64,000 nucleotides of DNA. Source: Melastoma dodecandrum. Its lineage: Eukaryota > Streptophyta > Magnoliopsida > Myrtales > Melastomataceae. Below the pieces are notes generated by a model. That model ran no database searches. It was not told the DNA's origin and saw nothing but the letters and a program-made list of their open reading frames with translations. The stretch lies in the NCBI GenBank assembly GCA_029817715.1, contig JARUPY010000079.1:3626988-3690987 (forward strand), written 5' to 3'. The translations under genes and the position numbers were made by a program. How positions within the stretch are numbered: position 1 is the first letter of the stretch; each line of letters opens with the position of its first letter. Positions 58,401 to 64,000 of this stretch are shown here, piece by piece.

Positions 58401-58818
58401 TTTCTCCGCCTGCAGCGGAGACACTGTCGGTCGGGCGAAGATCACCACACACCCTTTACCAGTTGTTTTATCTGTCGGACAGTCTTGTGAATCGTAATAA
58501 TTGTGTGGGCGTGCATGTTTACTCATGGTGTTTGAATCCAGCCTGGTTCATGTTGTTTGCGTAGAGTGTGGAATTTGGGAGAATAAATGTTTTGTAATAG
58601 TAAATGATTTTATCAGCCTTTCATTATGCAGACTTTATCTCGAGGCTTTTGTTTAAAATGGGTACTAAAACATACTAAAGTGTTTACCGTTTGTTTTCAA
58701 AATAATTTAATTTACGAAATAAGGTTTTAATATGCGAGACCCGTTGCAAGTCTTTAGTTTTATTGGGATGGCGGAGGCGCCAAAATAAACGTAATTTCGT
58801 ACGTCGATAATACTCCTT

Positions 58819-58819
<1 letters not shown>

Positions 58820-58850
<31 letters not shown>

Positions 58851-58851
58851 T
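58820..58851 (+). repeat. (AAT)n microsatellite
   Basis: About ten aat units, 80 bp upstream of the next gene's ATG. Confidence 0.9.
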
Positions 58852-58933
58852 AATTCCCCACCCACCCCTGGGAGTCAGATCGGGGGTGATCCAATCGCCG
58901 CCGCATCCTCAATCGGGGGAAGAGGGAAGGAAA

Positions 58934-60917
58934 ATGCTAGGGCGGAGAAGGAAGCTGAACCACCGTGGGTCGACCGTCGTCTACCTCATCCCCGTTCTCC
59001 TCCTATTCCTCTACTTGCTCTACTCCCAAATCCTCACAACTTCTCCTCCCTCCCTCCGCCTCCAAACCTCTACGCCCTGCGCCTCCCACACCCACTCCCC
59101 GGAGTTTAAAGTTCCTCTTCTACGCCCCCCACAGCGGCTTCAGCAACCAGCTCTCCGAGTTTCAAGAACGCCGCCCATCCTCTCCTCCCTTCTCAACCGC
59201 ACCCTCGTTGTTCCCCCCGTCCTTGATCACCATGCCCTCGCCCTCGGCAGCTGCCCTAAGTTCAGGGTCCTCCCCTCCAGAGACATTCGCCTTTCTGTCT
59301 GGGACTCCTCCCTCCGCCTCCTCAGGAATAACAGGTTCTTACTTCCATCAGGTGGCGCGTATTGATCGCTGGTCTTGCTGTTGTGATGTTTCGTTGTGAT
59401 TACTAAGTGTGATCCGCTGAATGTGTTTTTTCTGTTTCCATTTTTAGTCTGATGGAGTAGTCTAAGAATGAGGATGAATTCCCCACTTTGGGCTGCTGTG
59501 ACGTGTGAAACAGCGAAAAGGCAGTAATGGATTAATGATGGTGTGACAGAAAATGCAGTTAAGGGGCGAAAGCTAGTTGCCTGCAATTGGTTACGTAATG
59601 TTAAAAGCTGGTTATCTTGTAACGTGACAGGAGAAGGTTGTCTGGAGTCTGGGAATGAGGTATGAAGTTAATGATTAGTGATTATAGTAGCGACGACAAA
59701 GTTTTAGCCCGATGCTTGTTTTTGCGTGCTGAAAGAGTATGCCAATCTGGTTGTATCTTGTTGTGTGTAAAATTTAGTCCTGTTCTTCCAAAAGACGATG
59801 GTAGAAAATGACTGTTGGAGTCGTTCTTTATTTTTCTTCTTGGCAGGTACGTCTCCATGGCTTACATTGTAGACGTCTCATCGTTGGCGTCTTCATCAAC
59901 AATCAGAACAATTGATTTTAGGTTAGTTGCCTCATGGTGGCGTGGGGTGAAGATAGAGTTGGCCTGCAGCAATCAGTCTACGTCTCTCGAGCCTTTGGTG
60001 TTTGATAGGCTAAAAGAGTGTGGTTCATTCTTGGCTGGTTTTGGCGGAAATATAGATGGATGTTTATATGCCATAGACGAAGATTGTAGAAACACAGTAT
60101 GGATATATGGGAAGGATGAAGAAGATGGAAAGTTAAGACTTCATTCCAACCCAATGAGCAGTTAAAGAAGAAGAAGAAAATTTCATTTGTAAGGAGGCGA
60201 CACAGCGTTTTGAAAACTCTAGGACCCGGTTCAGAAGCCGATAGAGCTAGACTTCTGGTATTTGGTAGCCTTTTCACAGCTCCATATAAAGGCTCCCAGC
60301 TTTACATTGATATCAACAAGTCTTCAAAGAATACTAGGCCGCAGAAATTGCTGGAGGACACTGATTTTCTTCCTTTTGCTCCTCAAATTGTGAATGCTGG
60401 CAAAAAATATGCTCTTAACACAATAAAGGATACTTTTCTATGCGCTCAGCTACGGCTACTGGATGGGCAGTTCAAGAACCATTGGAGGGCCACCTTTTCA
60501 AGCTTGAAAGAACAGATCAAGTCCTTGAGACAGGGGGCATCATCTCGCGCCATCAACATTTTTGTAATGACTGATCTTCCCGAAGGCAATTGGAGCACAA
60601 CTTATTTAGGAGAATTGATGAGGGATAAGAATAGTTACAGGCTTCATTTTCTAAGAGAAGGAGATGATCTAGTGCATGACACAGGCAGAGAGCTTGCAGT
60701 TGCGGGAAATGGATATAGACTTGGGATTACTCCCAATGGTATTAGAGGACTTGAAGAAATAAAGATGAATTGCTCTCCTCAGAGACTACCTGATGTCCTC
60801 TTGTACATAGAAGAAGTAATCTGTAGTTGTGCGTCTCTAGGATTCGTTGGAACTGCGGGATCCACTATTGCCGATAGCATAGATCTGATGAGAAGACATA
60901 ACATCTGCTCAAGTTGA
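58934..60917 (+). CDS. O-fucosyltransferase-family protein (At3g05320-like), 2 exons, frame broken at several points
   Basis: Plant O-FucT-like Golgi glycosyltransferase. Exon 1 58934-59334, exon 2 59847-60917. N-terminus MLGRRRKLNHRGS plus a membrane anchor (VVYLIPVLLLFLYLLYSQIL). Exon 1 contains KFLFYAPHSGFSNQLSEF in a second frame and LLNRTLVVPPVLDHHALALG back in the first. Three one-base insertions near 59110, 59164 and 59177 together restore the frame. Exon 2 reads RYVSMAYIVDVSSLAS, FRLVASWWRGV and CGSFLAGFGGNIDGCLYA. A net one-base loss near 60125-60140 is followed by QPNEQLKKKKKISFVRRR and the long clean tail (TLGPGSEAD, GSLFTAPYKGSQLYIDIN, LCAQLRLLDGQFKNHWRAT, CASLGFVGTAGSTIADSI) to TGA. 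The 3' 700 bp is intact, so indels may be sequence errors, or the gene may be newly dead. Confidence 0.68.
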
Positions 60918-63900
60918 AGCCATGCTTCATCATGGGTTTTTGCAGAGTTTAATGATTTGCCCCCATGATGTGGCAACGACCGCTGGGCAGAAAATCACAC
61001 GTATTAGAAGGCAATCTCGAATAGGAGCTTAATCTCGTTCAAGGAGTAGCATTCAGTTGGCCGCAATCTTCTTTTTGCATCCCATAATGTTCTGTGAAGA
61101 GGGAGAAAGGATCTCACAGTCGAGTCTGCGCGGATTCTTTGGAACTTCTGACACTCACAAGATGTAGCACGATTTCTTCATTAGATTCATTGTGTGGTTA
61201 ATATTTTGTGGCTTATGCGGATCTTATGCCGGATGGTATAAGCTATGAATTGCATCTGGCTTTACTCGAGAAATTTCCACTGTAAATTGTTGTTGGCCTC
61301 TCTCGACACATCGGAGGTAATTGTCCGTTTAACTGCTGGATACTTGCATTAGTATAGTCTTCAACTGCTCAGAGTCTTTCATGTTATTGAAGTCCCAGAT
61401 CCAGTGCATACGAGGATGACCATTCGGCACAAATGGAAAGGTGGCTTCAATCTCGAGGTAATGCAAATATTTCCTTCGCTCTGCAATGATAGCTTGTATA
61501 AATCCATACACGTCGATCATCCCTCTGTGGCTAATGTAGTCGTAAAGCGCTTTACGCTATGATGACGTTTCATGGTTTTGATGCGAACAGCCAGCCCTAG
61601 GCCCTGCTAGGGAAGAGCAGGCAGGCGGTTCCATCTCTTTTAGGACTGGAGGAACTTAGCTCATAAATGACATTGGAGCATGTTAGCTGTGCTTGTTTGG
61701 AGCAACCTGGGGATAGAGGAAAAGGTCGAAATAAAACTGCAATAACTTTGCAGGGAAAACACGCAAAAAAAATTGAAATGATATGATGGTTGGGAATGCA
61801 TTTTGGACAAGAATGGAGGTTGTTTTTTGATCAGCAGTTGTTTAGATATGGCTCGGGCTTGGCTGTCCATTTGTTTTGTGGCCCCAAATTCTATTACATA
61901 ACTTTCAAGCATTCTCCCAAGTTGTGGGCACTCCTGGCCTGGGAGTGGAATTAAGTCATTGTTGTCTTTTCGGCGTTTTCCCTTAAATTCGGGTTAAGGA
62001 ATGAGAATGTTGGTTGTCATATCATGTTATTGGTCTTGATCCTGAATTGGCATACTTATAGCTCTTGAGAAGATCATGAACATCTTGAATCACTATGCTA
62101 TTCTTCGTCTTCTTCATCTCTGTTTGTTTTCAGGTTCTCAAAAAGTGGGTTGTTTTGCATAAAAAGGGCAGTCAGCAAAATCAAACCCACTGGATCAATT
62201 CAGTCGATTATCCAAAGGAGGTTTTCAATCCGGACTGGGGAAAGAAAAAGAAAATGGAATTATTTGAGGGGGCATGGATTCAATGATTAAGTATGAGTGT
62301 GTGTGGGGGTGTCTGTGTCTGGTTCCAATCTCCTCTCGACATTTATTGCATGATCTTTGTCCAGGACGATATCGTTCACCAGAGGACCACCCCCTCCCTC
62401 CATATCGTACCCATCACTGTTTTTGACTCCCCCTCCCCTTCCGGCCCCTTCCTCCCACACTCCCCCGTGTCTGCCACTGCCGGGCATAATGAACTGTGCA
62501 ATCCGCCCTCCAGTCGACGGCGCTCCATCTTACGGACAGTAATCGGTTCGGTATGGTTGGTAGATAGATTCAAATTTTTCGGAAACTATTTTCTCGGTTA
62601 TTTTGGAACGTAGCTCTCAACTTTGGTCCCAGCTCCCCCACGTCCTACAATTTTCATGCCATGCCAGGACATAAGTTTTTGGTCTCTTTATATGTAAAAA
62701 GAATAGGAGAAAAGAAGGTGACAACTGCATCATGTTTGGACAATTCACAATGTGACTCACATTAGTCTTTTCCAGAAATCTGTCGAAAAATCTCAATAAT
62801 TTCAACCTGATGGAAATTCCTTTCTGCCCCCTCCATCCCCCAGTTTGCTTATTCAATTTCATGGATTCAAGTGTCATAGAATTTTGGTAATAATCTTTTG
62901 GGGTTATGCCCCAAAACCTTTCAAATTAATGTAAAATTTTTGGGTTAATAATGTTAAAAAGGTCAGACAAATGGGCCCCTCTAAATATTGTGGTTTGAGA
63001 GTGTTTTAAACTAGTCCAAGCCTTATTTATTAATTAATGAACGTAATGAAGACTTCTCCTTCTTCTTTTTATAATCTTAGTCCATGTTTCATTAACAAAA
63101 ATTCCAACCACGTTATTATGCCTGCTTTGACAAGTTTACAGTCCTTGAACATGGAGGGTGGGGGGGTTAAGTAGGTGTGAATTGGTTGAAAATCATGTGC
63201 TTAAGTTTTGGGGAAAATGTCATTGCATAATACCTTTGACATTTTTTTATCTTTTATTTTTTCATACTTGTATTTTTTTTTATTTAACAAGGGTTTTTTT
63301 ATTACCATTTCTTTTGTCAAATCACTTTTGCTTAATAGTCTCCATTGACTACATTAGTATTAATTTTGTGGGGGTGGTTTGAAATTAAGTGGGGTGCTTC
63401 CAATTGTGATGAACTTGGACAAGAAAAATGAAAACAAAAGTTAGGATTATGTCAAATACGATAATAATTAATCATCATCATCACAAGAAAATTAGTGGGT
63501 TGAGGGGCAGTAGGTTTTTTTAAAAAAAATTTTTCCATTTTACGTGTCAAAGAATCCAACCATCAGATTCAAGCTCTTGACATTGTTTTGGGAGAGTCCT
63601 TTCTTTATTGGCGACCAATATTCAACTCTATCTATCTTTTTTTTTTCTCCTTTTTGAACGTAAAGGAAGATGGCCAAATGATTCTCTGATTGCCATTTCA
63701 TAGATTTCAGAGCCAACCCCAAATGAAAAATGGGTGAGCAAATTGGGGATTCTCAAAACCCTATCTCTTCTTTTGCAACTCCACCAAGAGCAAAAGCAAA
63801 ATCCAAAGTTTCCAACAACTCAGAAAGGGCTTTTAAAACTTGCCACATGAACTTTCTGCCTACCAGTGAAAGGGGATGCTGTTTATTCGAGCGAACCGAG

Positions 63901-64000
63901 AACTGGGTGTGTTCGTTTGTCGTATTAAAGGTGTGGATCGGATTACTGAACTTATGACACGGGTAAAAGTCCACAACAGATGGAGGGCAAGAGAAATACT
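60918..64000. other. right-end intergenic region
   Basis: 3' UTR of the preceding gene, then AT-rich sequence. The plus open frame at 63730-63957 (MGEQIGDSQNPISSF...) follows a pyrimidine-rich stretch and could be a first exon, but nothing identifies it. Confidence 0.35.
61329..61556 (-). CDS. possible terminal exon of an unidentified gene
   Basis: The minus strand after a CATCATAG acceptor (61557-61558) reads 75 codons and a stop with no break: RKALYDYISHRGMIDVYGFI, QAIIAERRKYLHYLEIEATF, PFVPNGHPRMHWIWDF. The composition (aromatic and charged residues) looks strongly coding. I do not recognise the family, and I found no upstream exons on this strand within 61.6-64 kb. It may be a gene fragment. 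Confidence 0.35.
   Translation of the reverse strand, partial: RKALYDYISHRGMIDVYGFIQAIIAERRKYLHYLEIEATFPFVPNGHPRMHWIWDFNNMKDSEQLKTILMQVSSS

Noticed and set aside
1..64000. A defence system, gene cluster or other new multi-gene system
   Set aside because: All well-supported genes are ordinary single plant nuclear genes of unrelated pathways, interrupted by transposable elements. I see no coordinated novel module.

Overview
This is plant nuclear DNA, most likely from a flowering plant. It has long intron-rich genes with GT..AG borders, plant-specific families (UMAMIT, MIP1-zipper/DUF547, plant O-fucosyltransferases, VAP27, nuclear maturase) and a dense mix of Ty3/gypsy, Ty1/copia, TRIM and Mutator-like elements. 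I cannot place the species. There is no operon, CRISPR array, tRNA or rRNA that I can support.

Layout. 1-10.2 kb: the remains of a VAP27-like gene (minus strand). Exon 1 (10195) and exon 3 (5564) survive. Between them lies a decayed copia element, and beyond exon 3 a chromodomain-type gypsy element runs off the left edge. 10.6-11.6 kb: a pectinesterase pseudogene. 11.9-15.7 kb: an intact eight-exon RMI1 gene (minus), head to head with a deleted nuclear-maturase (nMAT2-like) pseudogene at 15.8-17.0 kb. 17.7-19.2 kb: an intact UMAMIT/WAT1-related transporter (minus). 21.1-24.7 kb: an intact nine-exon O-fucosyltransferase (plus). 25.3-28.0 kb: an intact ten-exon MIP1-zipper/DUF547 gene (minus). 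29.4-30.8 kb: a three-exon gene for a membrane microprotein of about 95 residues (plus). 31.3-35.5 kb: a twelve-exon mitochondrial phosphatidylserine decarboxylase (minus) carrying a complete 389-bp TRIM in intron 4. 36.1-38.2 kb: a PTPMT-type phosphatase (minus), with a one-base frameshift in its last exon. 38.4-41.4 kb: a Mutator-like deletion derivative with long terminal inverted repeats. 41.4-45.4 kb: nested, decayed copia sequence. 46-55.7 kb: gene-poor sequence with long G/C runs and scattered gene-like scraps. 55.7-58.4 kb: a frame-broken 2OG-Fe(II) dioxygenase pseudogene. 58.9-60.9 kb: a second O-fucosyltransferase-family gene with indels. 61-64 kb: mostly empty apart from one possible terminal exon.

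The intact genes were solved exon by exon. In each, exon lengths and phases add up to one open frame, which is strong internal evidence. The two lipid genes (PSD1, PS to PE; PTPMT, PGP to PG) sit in tandem. The other genes have no obvious shared pathway. The left and centre of the window are clean at base level. From about 45 kb on, homopolymers and single-base frame breaks cluster, which could be pseudogene decay or poor consensus quality.

I found no new multi-gene system. The best unusual items are the VAP27 gene broken by transposons, the complete TRIM, the palindrome-built MULE termini, the small membrane protein gene and the nMAT2/RMI1 divergent pair.
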